DNA of 64,000 bases from an uncultured Prevotellaceae bacterium (GCA_900320055.1 ONQS01000013.1:1-64000); one strand, 5' to 3'; shown: positions 51,829 through 60,928, numbered from the stretch's first letter. The notes: generated by a model not told the origin, from the sequence alone. Translations and numbers: made by a program.

Positions 51829-53490
51829 TTAATTCTCAGGCTTGATGTTGGGCTCCTCGAGGCCAAGGTGCTTCTGGCGGTCAACGACCTTCAGGTACAG
51901 ACCGATAAGCAGAGCGGCGACACCCAGGCAAGCCAGCATCACGAGCGGCCAGGTGTAGTTGTAAGAAACGGCAGCCTGCTCGGCCTCGATGGTGCCGTTG
52001 GCCAGACCTTGAACGATGTCGGGGTTGGTGCTGTCCAGTACCTTGCCGATGAGGATGGGGAAGAGCCACAGACCGATGTTCTGAATCCAGAAAATCAGGG
52101 CGTAGGCACTACCGATGATCTTGGAGTCTACCAACTTGGGCACGCTGGGCCACAAGGCGGCAGGAACCAGCGAGAACGACGCACCGAGCACGAGGATGGT
52201 CAGATAGGCAACGACAAAGCCGGTGGCAGCGCTACCCTTGAACATGGGCAGAACAAAGGCAAACGTCAAGTGGCAGGCAATCAGCAACAGGGAGCCGAGC
52301 ACGAGCATCGAGGCGGCCTTACCCTTGTGGTCAACATAGTTGCCCAGGATGGGAGTGATACCCACAGCCAGCAGGGGGAATACGGCAAAGACGCTCTCGG
52401 CAGCCTGGCGCATATAACCCATGTAGCAATAGCCGATGAGTGCAACAATCGAGATGCACAGCAGACCATACTTGGCGCTCTTGTTCTTCATGAAGTTGCT
52501 CATAAAGGCGGTAGCGGCAACAACCAGCATAACGATATACTGATAGATGGTCAGGCTCTCACTGGCCCAGAACGAGTTGGGATCTACCTCAGTGAACGAG
52601 AGGTTGCATTGCAGCATGTTGACGGCATACTTCTGGAAGGGGAAGATGGCGCTGTAGTAGAGCACGCACAGCAGTGATACCAACCAGAAACCCTTGTTGG
52701 TCAAAATCTTGCCAATGTCGCTTACCTTGAAGGGGTCGTCCTTCTCCTCGGCTTCGCCAGTCTGCTTGTCCAACTTGCTGTCCATGAAGAAGTAGACGAT
52801 GAACATGATCAAGGCGATCATCAGCAATACGACGCCGAAGGCTACCGAGCGGGACACGTCGATGCTTCCGCCCAACTTAGCGAAGTAGGGCGAGAAGATC
52901 ATACAGGTGGCCACACCCAGGCGAGCCAAAGCCATCTCGCTACCCATGGCCAGAGCCATCTCACGACCCTTGAACCACTTAACGATACCACGGCTGACGG
53001 TGATACCAGCCATCTCAACACCACAGCCAAAGATCATGAAGCCGATGGCAGCAACCTTGGCGCTGGCGGGCATGCCCTCATAGAAGGGTGATACGCCCAA
53101 CTCTTCAAAGACGGGAATGTAGTTCAGGTGATTGGTGAACCAGGTCTCAAGGCCTGTGCCCATAAAGGCGTCGGTAACTGCATACCACTTGATGCAGGCG
53201 CCGACAAGCATCACTGCACCAGACAGCAGGGCGGTGAAGCGCACGCCCATCTTGTCGAGGATGATACCTGCAAAAATCAGGAAGAAAACAAACACGTTCA
53301 GGAAGACCTCTGCGCCTTCCTCGGTGCCAAATGCCGATGAACTCCAGCCGCGTGTCGACTCCATCAAGTCCTTGATGGGCGACAGGATATCCATGAAAAT
53401 GTAACTGCAGAACATGCCGAGTGCGAGCAGCAGCAACGCTGTCCAGCGCATTCCGGCTGAATCTCTCAAAGTCTGAATCTTTTCTGACAT
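51829..53490 (-). CDS. MFS transporter (longer paralogue)
   Basis: This 553-residue major facilitator protein is closely related to its neighbour but longer. Two inserts account for the extra length: an outer loop near 120-145 (GLETWFTNHLNYIPVFEELG) and a charged inner loop near 245-265 (SKLDKQTGEAEEKDDPFK). The conserved GIILDKMGVRFTALLSGAVM loop and VPAALWPSVPKLVDSK segment are present. The substrate is unknown; tandem duplication suggests two related substrates or different affinities. Confidence 0.88.
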   Translation of the reverse strand: MSEKIQTLRDSAGMRWTALLLLALGMFCSYIFMDILSPIKDLMESTRGWSSSAFGTEEGAEVFLNVFVFFLIFAGIILDKMGVRFTALLSGAVMLVGACIKWYAVTDAFMGTGLETWFTNHLNYIPVFEELGVSPFYEGMPASAKVAAIGFMIFGCGVEMAGITVSRGIVKWFKGREMALAMGSEMALARLGVATCMIFSPYFAKLGGSIDVSRSVAFGVVLLMIALIMFIVYFFMDSKLDKQTGEAEEKDDPFKVSDIGKILTNKGFWLVSLLCVLYYSAIFPFQKYAVNMLQCNLSFTEVDPNSFWASESLTIYQYIVMLVVAATAFMSNFMKNKSAKYGLLCISIVALIGYCYMGYMRQAAESVFAVFPLLAVGITPILGNYVDHKGKAASMLVLGSLLLIACHLTFAFVLPMFKGSAATGFVVAYLTILVLGASFSLVPAALWPSVPKLVDSKIIGSAYALIFWIQNIGLWLFPILIGKVLDSTNPDIVQGLANGTIEAEQAAVSYNYTWPLVMLACLGVAALLIGLYLKVVDRQKHLGLEEPNIKPEN

Positions 53491-53616
53491 AAATCGATGT
53501 TTTTTTTAAATGTTTTTATTTGGTTTATTGATTAATGGTTCTCATCAGTCTCGAGTCAATAGCCAGCCTGGCATGTGATGATGTTATACAAGTCGGGCTA
53601 TTGACAGGCGGCAGTC

Positions 53617-55368
53617 TTAAGCGATTCCCAGCGACTGGCAGATGCGGTCGATTTTCTCATCGGCCCAGTCATTCTTGGCATCATAGTTCTCGGGCTTGTC
53701 CAGATGGTCATGCACCTCGATGTAGAATTTGATTTTAGGCTCGGTGCCCGACGGACGGATCGAAACCTTGGTGCCGTCTTGTGTGTAATACTGCAGCACA
53801 TTGCTGGTGACGGGCATGTCGAGTTTGGTAACCTCGCCGGTGACCATGTCGCGCTGCTCCAGTTTCTGGAAGTCCTTGATCAGTACCACAGGCGAGCCGT
53901 CGATGGCTTGCTGCGGATTCTCACGGAAGTTGACCATCATCTGGGCAATCTCGTCGGCTCCGCTCTTGCCGGGACGCACGACGCTGATGCCGCGCTCCTT
54001 ACTGTAGCCGTAGTTGATATACAGGTCGATGAACAGGTCGTTGAGCGTCATGCCCTTGTCCTTGGCCCACGCGGCAATCTCACACATCAGGGGGATGGAC
54101 GATACAGAGTCCTTGTCGCGGGCAAACGTCTCGGGCAGGAAGCCGTAACTCTCTTCACCGCCACCCAGGTAGCGTCCCTTGCCTTCCATCTCACGCATAA
54201 CGGTGGCAATCCACTTGAAGCCGGTGTAGCAGTCAAACATCTTGATGCCTTCCTTCTCGGCAATCTTGCGAATGGTCTCGCTGGTGACAATGGTCTTGAC
54301 GATGTACTCGTCGCCGGTCAATCGGCCCAACTCGCGGTTGCGCACCATCAGGTAGTAGAGGAAGATGATCTGGATCTGGTTGCCATTGACGAGTTCATAC
54401 TTGCCCTTGGTGTTTTTGATCACCAGGCCGATGCGGTCAGCATCGGGGTCGCTGGCTAGCACGAGGTCGGCATCCACTTCCTCGGCCTTGGCGATAGCCA
54501 TGGCCATGGCGCTGGGATTCTCGGGGTTGGGAGAGTCCACTGTGGGAAATTCTCCGCTCATCACGTCCTGCTCGGGCACGTGGATGATGTTGTCAAATCC
54601 CCAACGCTCGATCGAACGCGGAACCATGTAGCGGCCCACACCGTGGATGGGCGTGTAGACAATCTTCAGGTCATGATACTTCTTGTTGACCTCGGGGCTG
54701 AGCGATAGGGTGAAGATGTCCTCGATGTAGGGGGCATCGATATCTTCGCCGATGATTTGGATCAAGTCGGGGTTGCCCTCAAACTTGATGTCGCGCACGT
54801 CCTCGATGGCATTGACGTGGTTGATGATGTTCACGTCGTGGGGAGCAACCACCTGGGCACCATCATCCCAATAGGCCTTGTAGCCATTGTAGATCTTGGG
54901 GTTATGGGATGCTGTGATGTTCACACCGCTCTGGCAGCCCAGACGACGGATGGCATAACTCAACTCGGGCGTGGGGCGGGGACCTTCAAACAGGTACACC
55001 TTGATGCCGTTGGCGCTGAAGATGTTGGCGACAGTCTCGGCGAACAGGCGGCTGTTGTTACGCACGTCATGACCCACAACCACGGCAATCTGGTCCAGGC
55101 CCTTGAAGGCTTCGTTCAGGTAGTTAGCCAAGCCTTGTGTCGCACTGCCCACGGTGTAGATGTTCATGCGGTTGCAACCGGCACCCATGATGCCACGCAG
55201 GCCACCAGTGCCAAACTCCAGTGTCTTGTAGAAGGACTCAACCAGGTCGGTCTTGTCTTCGTTGTCGAGCATGGCTTGCACTTCGGCACGCGTCTGCTCG
55301 TCATAGCCTTCACTGAGCCACGATTGGGCCTTAGCGGTCACTTCCTGTAATAATTTCTCGTCAAACAT
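53617..55368 (-). CDS. Phosphohexomutase (phosphoglucomutase/phosphomannomutase)
   Basis: This is a 583-residue alpha-D-phosphohexomutase that interconverts hexose 1- and 6-phosphates. The phosphoserine loop is ITASHNPKIYNG (S154), the metal loop SDPDADRIG (~316-324), the sugar-binding loop GGEESYGF (~415) and the phosphate-binding RPSGTEPKIKFY near the C-terminus. The length fits the PgcA-like phosphoglucomutases of Bacteroidetes. It is a single gene with a promoter at 55498-55505. Confidence 0.95.
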   Translation of the reverse strand: MFDEKLLQEVTAKAQSWLSEGYDEQTRAEVQAMLDNEDKTDLVESFYKTLEFGTGGLRGIMGAGCNRMNIYTVGSATQGLANYLNEAFKGLDQIAVVVGHDVRNNSRLFAETVANIFSANGIKVYLFEGPRPTPELSYAIRRLGCQSGVNITASHNPKIYNGYKAYWDDGAQVVAPHDVNIINHVNAIEDVRDIKFEGNPDLIQIIGEDIDAPYIEDIFTLSLSPEVNKKYHDLKIVYTPIHGVGRYMVPRSIERWGFDNIIHVPEQDVMSGEFPTVDSPNPENPSAMAMAIAKAEEVDADLVLASDPDADRIGLVIKNTKGKYELVNGNQIQIIFLYYLMVRNRELGRLTGDEYIVKTIVTSETIRKIAEKEGIKMFDCYTGFKWIATVMREMEGKGRYLGGGEESYGFLPETFARDKDSVSSIPLMCEIAAWAKDKGMTLNDLFIDLYINYGYSKERGISVVRPGKSGADEIAQMMVNFRENPQQAIDGSPVVLIKDFQKLEQRDMVTGEVTKLDMPVTSNVLQYYTQDGTKVSIRPSGTEPKIKFYIEVHDHLDKPENYDAKNDWADEKIDRICQSLGIA

Positions 55369-55497
55369 AACTTGATTGGTTTATATGGTTGTTATTATAT
55401 ACTTTTTCGATATAGAAGTGAAATTAACTTTCATGCAGTCTAGCCTGTCGGGCCATGTCGCCCTGTGCGGTAGCGCTGCCTGAAACATTTAAACTGC

Positions 55498-55505
55498 CAA
55501 AGATA
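55498..55505 (-). promoter_or_regulatory. -7 promoter element of the phosphohexomutase gene
   Basis: The minus strand reads TATCTTTG. The leader to the ATG at 55368 would be ~120 nt. Confidence 0.6.
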
Positions 55506-55791
55506 CTTCGAAATCCTTAAATCCCCAAATTTTTCGACTTCAAAATGATGGTGCACCACACAAATGATGACAGAAAGAAAAGCGCCTCGTCTCCCGACGA
55601 AGCAGCCTTGCTAGGAAAAAAGTATCATATTGATGCAAAGATAAGACTTGGAAATGAACCGTACAAATTTTTTGGTCATTTTCTCAACTCAATTACTGGA
55701 AATGGAGAAAAAATTATGGGTTTCGGATGGCAATGTGGCGAGGGAAGTTTAAAAAATGTCAACAATTAGTATGGATGCGATGATTATTTTA

Positions 55792-55799
55792 TATCTTTG
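55792..55799 (+). promoter_or_regulatory. -7 promoter element of the 55832 gene
   Basis: TATCTTTG, ~33 nt before the ATG pair at 55832/55835. No obvious -33 element was seen. Confidence 0.65.
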
Positions 55800-55831
55800 C
55801 CGCCGATAACAATAACATATATTGAAAACTA

Positions 55832-56284
55832 ATGATGAAAAGAGTATTTATGGCTCTAGTGGCGCTAATCGCGCTGATGGTCGCTGCTCCTTCTGCCCAT
55901 GCGACCGACTGGTTTGACGTGCTGTCTGATGGCGGCGAGACCCTTGCGGTGAATCCCGATATCTCAACGACCGACAATGGCAAAAGTTATCTGGTGTGGG
56001 TGCGCAACTCCTATGACCTGCCCGAGTCACGTGCCTATTATACCCGTGACAGAGGCTACGACCAGACTGTTGCCTACAAGTTGACATTGTATAAGTTTAC
56101 CGACGATTGGAATAATTTCAATATCGTGCAGGTGTCGGTCTATGGCGAGAATGGCGACCTCATCGACCAGTATGCCAACCCTGATATGGCATCGACCGAG
56201 AGCATGATCCCTGCCGGTTCGCCTATCGAGACGGTAGCCGAGGCGGCCAAAGTTATCTACGAGATCAAAACCAACCCAGAGTGA
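55832..56284 (+). CDS. Small secreted protein (surface-adhesin E-like)
   Basis: This 150-residue protein has a signal peptide (KRVFMALVALIALMVAAPSA, then HA). It starts ATG-ATG-AAA; the second ATG (55835) is equally possible. The mature part (TDWFDVLSDGGETLAVNPDI, SYLVWVRNSYD, ...IVQVSVYGENGDLID) has the layout of the Protein E / surface-adhesin E group: one small beta sheet beginning W..V....G, then a VWVR strand. It is a single gene ending at a strong bidirectional hairpin. Function unknown. Confidence 0.7.
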   Translation: MMKRVFMALVALIALMVAAPSAHATDWFDVLSDGGETLAVNPDISTTDNGKSYLVWVRNSYDLPESRAYYTRDRGYDQTVAYKLTLYKFTDDWNNFNIVQVSVYGENGDLIDQYANPDMASTESMIPAGSPIETVAEAAKVIYEIKTNPE

Positions 56285-56308
56285 GTTAACAGTTACAGAG
56301 AAGAGACA

Positions 56309-56348
56309 CTAAAATAGTTGTCAAGGGCGACCTTGACAACTATTTTAG
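56309..56348. terminator. Bidirectional terminator, 18-bp perfect stem
   Basis: 56309-56326 pairs perfectly with 56331-56348 around a GCGA loop. The A/T-rich stem ends give T-runs on both strands. It lies between the convergent small secreted gene and the serpin gene. Confidence 0.9.
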
Positions 56349-56373
56349 CATCAATCCCATTGACTCTTAACTG

Positions 56374-57651
56374 CTAAATTCCCCGATAGGTTCCCATAAA
56401 GAATACTGTGCGGGTGCTCATTTCCATGATGTAATAGACAAACGGACGGGTGGCGTGGAAGTCCACCTTCTCGTATTGTCTTGGCTCAGGAGCCATTGCC
56501 ATATCCATCTCGGCGATAGTGACAGCGGCGGCTTTGGTGCCTTCTTCGTTGACCTCGATGCGGGCTTTCTGTTTCATCATCGATACATACAGGGAATGGC
56601 CTTGTGCCATATGGGGAAACTGAGCATTATAGGGGTCGAAGGCCAGTGGCATACCCATCGACGAGAGCGCTTGCTCAAGTTTTGTCTCGCTGCTGGTGGT
56701 GAAGCGGGGCATCAGAATGTCCACCTCATGAGTGTCCATCCTGTTGAGTTGGTTTTCTATCCCCTGGGCCGACAGACTTTGAATGACGTCATCCACGGTC
56801 TTGCCCTCGTTGGGCAGCAGTACAAACATAGCATAGCCGCCGCTGCCGTAGGGCAGCCACAACGTCTGGCACACGTCGTTCTGGCCGTATAAGGCTAGGG
56901 CCTTGCGGTGCATCATCTTATGGCTGGCAGTGGTGCCGCCAGCCAGGGTGAAATCCATGTCGCGGGTGTCCTTGGGATCAAACTTTTCGGTCCATGCGGC
57001 TTTGAAGTAAATGGCGTTGAGCAAGTACATGGCAGCATTACTTTTGACTTCGTCAAGTATGGTGGGTATCATGCCATCTGTATGGCTATTGCACCAGCCG
57101 TTGATGATGTTCAGGCTGTTGCTTTGAGTGAAGTCCAGCGCTGCGGCCTCGGCGTTGTAGTATTGTTGCATGTCGCTCTTGTACTGCGGAACGAGGCTGA
57201 TGCCCATGGCCGAATTGATATAGATGCAGTTGGCAATCTTGAGGGTCACGCTCGGATCCACATAGGGGGCCTCATCTGTCATCTTCTTGCAGTAGGCATT
57301 GATGGCGGTAGGATCATTGCCCAGTCCGAGCACTTCCATGATCTGGCCGCGGGTCTCTCCGTCGGCGCCTGCGTTGAGCATACCCAGCAGGTAGGTCACA
57401 CTGATGGGTGACACGATGGTGCTGCCGGCATCATCTTGCTGCTCGGTGATGGTGCGGAACAGGCGGCAGGCAAACTCGTTGTTGTTGTGGCGCATCTGCT
57501 GCTGTCCCTCGGTGAGGGTGATGTTAGTTTTCTCAGGCAGCAGGTAGATTACATCATCGCCGTTGATGCTGTCATCGGAACTGCATGCGGCAAGGCTCAT
57601 CAATAGCGCTGTTGCCGCTACAATAGGCGCAAAAATCTGTTTCATCGACAT
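56374..57651 (-). CDS. Secreted serpin (serine protease inhibitor), lipoprotein
   Basis: This serpin of about 425 residues has a lipoprotein signal (MSMKQIFAPIVAATALLMSL, then AAC). The fold markers are present: NNEFACRLF, SPISVTYLLGMLNAGADGET, LNAIYFKAAWTEKFDP, and the hinge EEGTKAAAVTIAEM of the reactive loop, whose small residues indicate an inhibitory serpin. The C-terminus RPFVYYIMEMSTRTVFFMGT is also typical. The start is uncertain: ATGAAACAGATT occurs twice, 33 nt apart in frame (57645 and 57678), with ATGTCG at 57651 between. It probably protects surface proteins from host or microbial proteases. Confidence 0.9.
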   Translation of the reverse strand: MSMKQIFAPIVAATALLMSLAACSSDDSINGDDVIYLLPEKTNITLTEGQQQMRHNNNEFACRLFRTITEQQDDAGSTIVSPISVTYLLGMLNAGADGETRGQIMEVLGLGNDPTAINAYCKKMTDEAPYVDPSVTLKIANCIYINSAMGISLVPQYKSDMQQYYNAEAAALDFTQSNSLNIINGWCNSHTDGMIPTILDEVKSNAAMYLLNAIYFKAAWTEKFDPKDTRDMDFTLAGGTTASHKMMHRKALALYGQNDVCQTLWLPYGSGGYAMFVLLPNEGKTVDDVIQSLSAQGIENQLNRMDTHEVDILMPRFTTSSETKLEQALSSMGMPLAFDPYNAQFPHMAQGHSLYVSMMKQKARIEVNEEGTKAAAVTIAEMDMAMAPEPRQYEKVDFHATRPFVYYIMEMSTRTVFFMGTYRGI

Positions 57652-57758
57652 TTCAATTTTGTTTTTAATCTGTTTCATTGACAATTCATTTTTTCAAAAG
57701 AGGTTAACTGCCCATAAACACACAGCGCGTTCCCTTCTTGCATGATGGATTTGATTAT

Positions 57759-58967
57759 TTATCGCAGTGTAAACCGCAGGCCTGCGTTAAGGTTGAGGTT
57801 AAATGGCTTGTCCTTATAGTAGTTTTGCAGGCCGCTGCCATTGTCAAGGTAGTAGCGGGCAGTGGGTTCGAAATAGACGCCGAGTCCGTGTGCAAGATCC
57901 AACTGCACGCCCGGACCAAGCATGACCGAGAATTGCACGCGATCCTTGCCGATGGCCAACTTCTCGCTATGCTGCTGCGTGAGCGTAGCCTTGACATTGA
58001 AGTCGGCTTGCAGACCGCCTGTGGCATAGATGCCCAGCCGCCTATAGTTCCAGATGTTGCAAACCAATCCCAGTGGCACACCGATGTAGTGTAGCGTCTG
58101 CACGCGGGTATTCTGTTCGGTTGTGAAATCTGATTTTACCCTTGTATAGACCACGCCGCTCGTTACCGCCCAATGGTTGTTAAGTGGAAACTTCATGCTC
58201 AAGCCCAGTGAATAGGGCGCATGATGGGTGGCATGGTAGACGTCTTCGGGATAATATGTGTTGGGCTCAGTGGGTGCATGACCGCCGAAATCGACGGCTT
58301 GATCCTCAAAGACAAACAGATCGCTGTCGTCCCACTTGCCGCCACCGAAACCATTAGCGGCAAACAGCCCCATTGTCACCAGTGGGTGACGATGCTGTAT
58401 GCAGCGAATGGTACTTGGCTGGTGACCTTCGTTGCTCTCATTGTTTGCCAAGAGCGGCTCATCTTCGTGGGGTGACGTGATGGCAGGATGCCTACTTTGA
58501 GGTTCTGTCTGTAGATCCGTTTTGTTCTGTTGCTCGGATTGGGATTGTTCGGGCTCTGGGGCCTCGGCTGGTGTGAAGGGCTCAATCCGATGGGTGGGGC
58601 ATGTGTGGATGGAGCGTGTGTGGGTGGTCACAGTACCAGGCGATACTTGGCTGGGCACCGATGCCACATCGGCCGCTTCGGCAGTCGAAGTAGCCTGTTC
58701 AATCACAGTGCCGCCCACACTCGCCGATGCGATTGCTGGTGGAGGGGTGCTTTGCTCGGGTGCCTGCCACAGCAGATAGCAGCCTACGGCGGTCACAAGT
58801 GCGGCTGCCACAGCGGCAGCGATGCGGCTCCAAGTTCTCAATGGACGCCGTGGCGCATGGCGTTTCGGTAACTGAGCCTCGATGCCCTGCCACAAGTCAT
58901 CAGGGACGGGCTCCTGGTGGCACTCCATCGTCGATTGCAGTTGTTTTATCCAGTCGTTGTCAGTCAT
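57759..58967 (-). CDS. Anti-sigma-like N-terminus joined to an outer-membrane beta-barrel domain
   Basis: This is a 402-residue protein. Residues 1-~45 (MTDNDWIKQLQSTMECHQEP, PVPDDLWQGIEAQL) look like the cytoplasmic start of an anti-sigma factor. One membrane helix follows (~48-68, AAAVAAALVTAVGCYLLWQ), then a low-complexity S/T/P/E-rich linker (~75-185). Residues ~190-402 are barrel-like strands (HAPYSLGLSMKFPLNNHWAV, VQLDLAHGLGVYFEPTARYY) like the PorT/outer-membrane beta-barrel family. It overlaps the sigma factor gene by 8 nt and is translated with it, so it likely controls that factor. Confidence 0.75.
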   Translation of the reverse strand: MTDNDWIKQLQSTMECHQEPVPDDLWQGIEAQLPKRHAPRRPLRTWSRIAAAVAAALVTAVGCYLLWQAPEQSTPPPAIASASVGGTVIEQATSTAEAADVASVPSQVSPGTVTTHTRSIHTCPTHRIEPFTPAEAPEPEQSQSEQQNKTDLQTEPQSRHPAITSPHEDEPLLANNESNEGHQPSTIRCIQHRHPLVTMGLFAANGFGGGKWDDSDLFVFEDQAVDFGGHAPTEPNTYYPEDVYHATHHAPYSLGLSMKFPLNNHWAVTSGVVYTRVKSDFTTEQNTRVQTLHYIGVPLGLVCNIWNYRRLGIYATGGLQADFNVKATLTQQHSEKLAIGKDRVQFSVMLGPGVQLDLAHGLGVYFEPTARYYLDNGSGLQNYYKDKPFNLNLNAGLRFTLR

Positions 58968-59508
58968 CGTGCTCTTGTATATATTGGTTAATCATCCTGG
59001 CCAGCAGGCGTTTGGCTCGCAGCAATTGGGATGCCGAGGAATTTTCCTTGATGCCCAGCGCTTGGGCGATTTGCTTGTGACTCTTGCGCTCAAACACAAA
59101 TTGGTTGAACACAACTCGGTATCCCGTTGGCAGTGAGGCGATCATGCGGTTGATTACCTCGGGTGGAATCAGGGCCATATCGGGCGGCGGGCCGTCATCG
59201 TCGGGCATCTCCACGTCCGTCTCGGCGAGAAAGGTCAGCCGGGATTGCTGCTTGAGGTGGTTGATCGACTCATTGGCTACAATCCTGCTCATCCATGCCC
59301 GTAACGACCCTTTTCCCCGATAGTCAAAATCGTGGATGCGGGTAAATGCCTTGAGAAAGCAGTCTTGCAGCACGTCGCAGCAGTCGTCAGGGTTGCCCAG
59401 GTAGCGTAGGGCCGTAGCCATAACGTGGCCCGCCAGCAGGTCATACATCGCGCGCATGGCCTTCTGGTCTCCGTTTTTAACCCCGTTTACAATCTGTTGC
59501 TCGGTCAC
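58960..59508 (-). CDS. ECF-type RNA polymerase sigma factor
   Basis: This 182-residue sigma-70 family factor has region 2 (~25-90; DCCDVLQDCFLKAFTRIHDF, LRAWMSRIVANESINHLK) and region 4 (~120-175; LPTGYRVVFNQFVFERKSHK, QIAQALGIKENSSASQLLRA). It directs RNA polymerase to specific promoters. It overlaps by 8 nt with the downstream gene whose start looks anti-sigma-like, the usual ECF arrangement. Confidence 0.93.
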   Translation of the reverse strand: MTEQQIVNGVKNGDQKAMRAMYDLLAGHVMATALRYLGNPDDCCDVLQDCFLKAFTRIHDFDYRGKGSLRAWMSRIVANESINHLKQQSRLTFLAETDVEMPDDDGPPPDMALIPPEVINRMIASLPTGYRVVFNQFVFERKSHKQIAQALGIKENSSASQLLRAKRLLARMINQYIQEHDD

Positions 59509-59566
59509 TGTATCATCTAAACTCGCCTGAGAGCCAAATCTTGCATCACTATGGCGGCTTTATCGT

Positions 59567-59610
59567 CAAAAAAAACACACCGCAGGCTACATTGAAAAGC
59601 ACTGCAGTGT
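59567..59610. terminator. Terminator downstream of the FMN-binding gene
   Basis: On the minus strand ACACTGCAG pairs with CTGCGGTGT (one G-U) and runs into eight T's (59568-59575). The plus strand also has a T-run, but no plus-strand gene ends here. Confidence 0.75.
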
Positions 59611-59660
59611 TTTTTATCTCATGTTGTCTCTTGTCTCTTGTAAGCAAGGTCGTCTGGCCT

Positions 59661-60116
59661 TTAGCGACGTTTCTTAGCCGCTTTTTTCTTGCTGGCTTTC
59701 TTCTTGCTGGTCGAGGAGGACTTGGTCTTGGCTTGGTCCAGACCCATCTGGATGTTTTGGATGATTGCCTTGCTCGTGTAGGTGGCACCCGTGGCGATGT
59801 CGGCGTTAAGTTTCTTGGCTTCGGCTACGGTCTTGCCGATGTACTGAGGCAGCACCTTTGCCGTGGCGCGCTTGAGGTAGCCAGGCGACTCTTGATTGTC
59901 GAGCACCTCGATATTCTCGATGACGCCGTTCTTGATGGTGATGTTCAAGGGCACGGGGCCGTTGTAGCCGATCACCTTCTTGGCAATGTCGCCAGTGTAG
60001 ATGACCTGGGTGGTGCTGGCGGCCTTTTGGGTCGAGGCCTTTTTGGTGCGGGCATCGAGTGTTGCGGTGCCTGCCACGAGCAGCATGATGGCTGCAATGA
60101 TGATGGTCTTTTTCAT
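59661..60116 (-). CDS. Exported FMN-binding domain protein with Lys-rich tail
   Basis: This is a 151-residue protein with a signal peptide (MKKTIIIAAIMLLVAGTATL, DA). Residues ~40-128 are an FMN_bind domain (GYNGPVPLNITIKNGVIENI, ...IATGATYTSKAIIQ). T112 in TGATYTS is the expected site of covalent FMN linkage by ApbE. The last ~22 residues (SSSTSKKKASKKKAAKKRR) are strongly basic, which is unusual for this family. It probably acts in extracytoplasmic electron transfer. A single gene; no ApbE or Rnf genes in the window. Confidence 0.85.
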   Translation of the reverse strand: MKKTIIIAAIMLLVAGTATLDARTKKASTQKAASTTQVIYTGDIAKKVIGYNGPVPLNITIKNGVIENIEVLDNQESPGYLKRATAKVLPQYIGKTVAEAKKLNADIATGATYTSKAIIQNIQMGLDQAKTKSSSTSKKKASKKKAAKKRR

Positions 60117-60178
60117 TCTTTTATTTGTCTTCTAGTCTTGAGTATTATGATCTTTTGATGGATTTCTGGGCTAAAAGT

Positions 60179-60928
60179 TTAATCGTTTCCGAGTAATTGC
60201 TGGGCTTGGACTAGGGTTTCGGGCTTGCCTACGTCTAGCCACTGGTAATCTGTCACGGGGTGGTATCCGTGGATCAGGTGATGTTTGCACTCGTCGATGT
60301 AAAACGGTATGATCGAGAACTTATCACCCTGGGCACGGCGGAAACGTTCCAGATGCGGGAAGATGCTCGGTGAGATGACGTGCAAGCCGCCAAAGGCCAA
60401 CTCATTCAACTGCTTGCCCACCAGTTTCTCGGCATCTGGCTTGATTTCGCCTGTTGCCTTGTTGGTCCAGCCGCACATGCGGTCGTTCTCGTCAAACAGC
60501 AGGTAGCGCTGTGTTTTGCGTTCCTTGACCAGGATAGTGGCCATAGCGTCGTGCTGCACGTGATAGTCATAGAATGCTCTCAAATCCAGGGTGCTGATGA
60601 TGTCGGTGTTGTGAACCAGGAAGGGCTCGTCACCGTCCAGCCACTGACGGGCCTTGAGGATACCGCCACCTGTGTCGAGCAGCAGGCTGCGCTCATCACT
60701 GATGTGGATGTCAAGGCCGAAATTGCTTTTCTGCTCCAGAAAATCGATAATCGTCTGACCGAAGTGATGGATGTTGATGGTGATATCGTCAAATCCTGCC
60801 GCTGCCACACGCTCAATGACGTGTTGCAGCAGGGGTTTGCCGGCAATCTCTACCATCGCCTTGGGACGGTCGTTAGTCAGCGGGCGCAGGCGTGTACCTA
60901 GGCCCGCGGCAAAGATGAGTGCCTTCAT
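60179..60928 (-). CDS. Sugar-1-phosphate nucleotidyltransferase (MurU-like)
   Basis: This 249-residue nucleotidyltransferase has the signature AAGLGTRLRPLTNDRPKAMV (8-27, G-X-G-T-R plus the second K) and HNTDIIST metal-binding D. Its size fits the MurU/short NTP-transferase group. It overlaps by 4 nt (ATGA) with an AmgK-like kinase upstream; the same pair makes UDP-MurNAc from recycled MurNAc in Pseudomonas. The substrate here is inferred from that pairing. Confidence 0.88.
   Translation of the reverse strand: MKALIFAAGLGTRLRPLTNDRPKAMVEIAGKPLLQHVIERVAAAGFDDITINIHHFGQTIIDFLEQKSNFGLDIHISDERSLLLDTGGGILKARQWLDGDEPFLVHNTDIISTLDLRAFYDYHVQHDAMATILVKERKTQRYLLFDENDRMCGWTNKATGEIKPDAEKLVGKQLNELAFGGLHVISPSIFPHLERFRRAQGDKFSIIPFYIDECKHHLIHGYHPVTDYQWLDVGKPETLVQAQQLLGND

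Larger units (their letters stand above)
55369..55831. other. 463-nt intergenic region between the mutase and a small secreted gene
   Basis: It holds two divergent promoter elements (55498-55505 minus, 55792-55799 plus). Between them is a plus-strand frame of 74 codons (55545-55769) with no promoter at the right place, no signal peptide and no recognisable motif; I regard it as doubtful. Confidence 0.5.

Noticed and set aside
55545..55769. 74-codon plus-strand frame
   Set aside because: The only clear promoter nearby points to the next gene; there is no signal peptide and no family resemblance. I left it out as doubtful rather than disproved.
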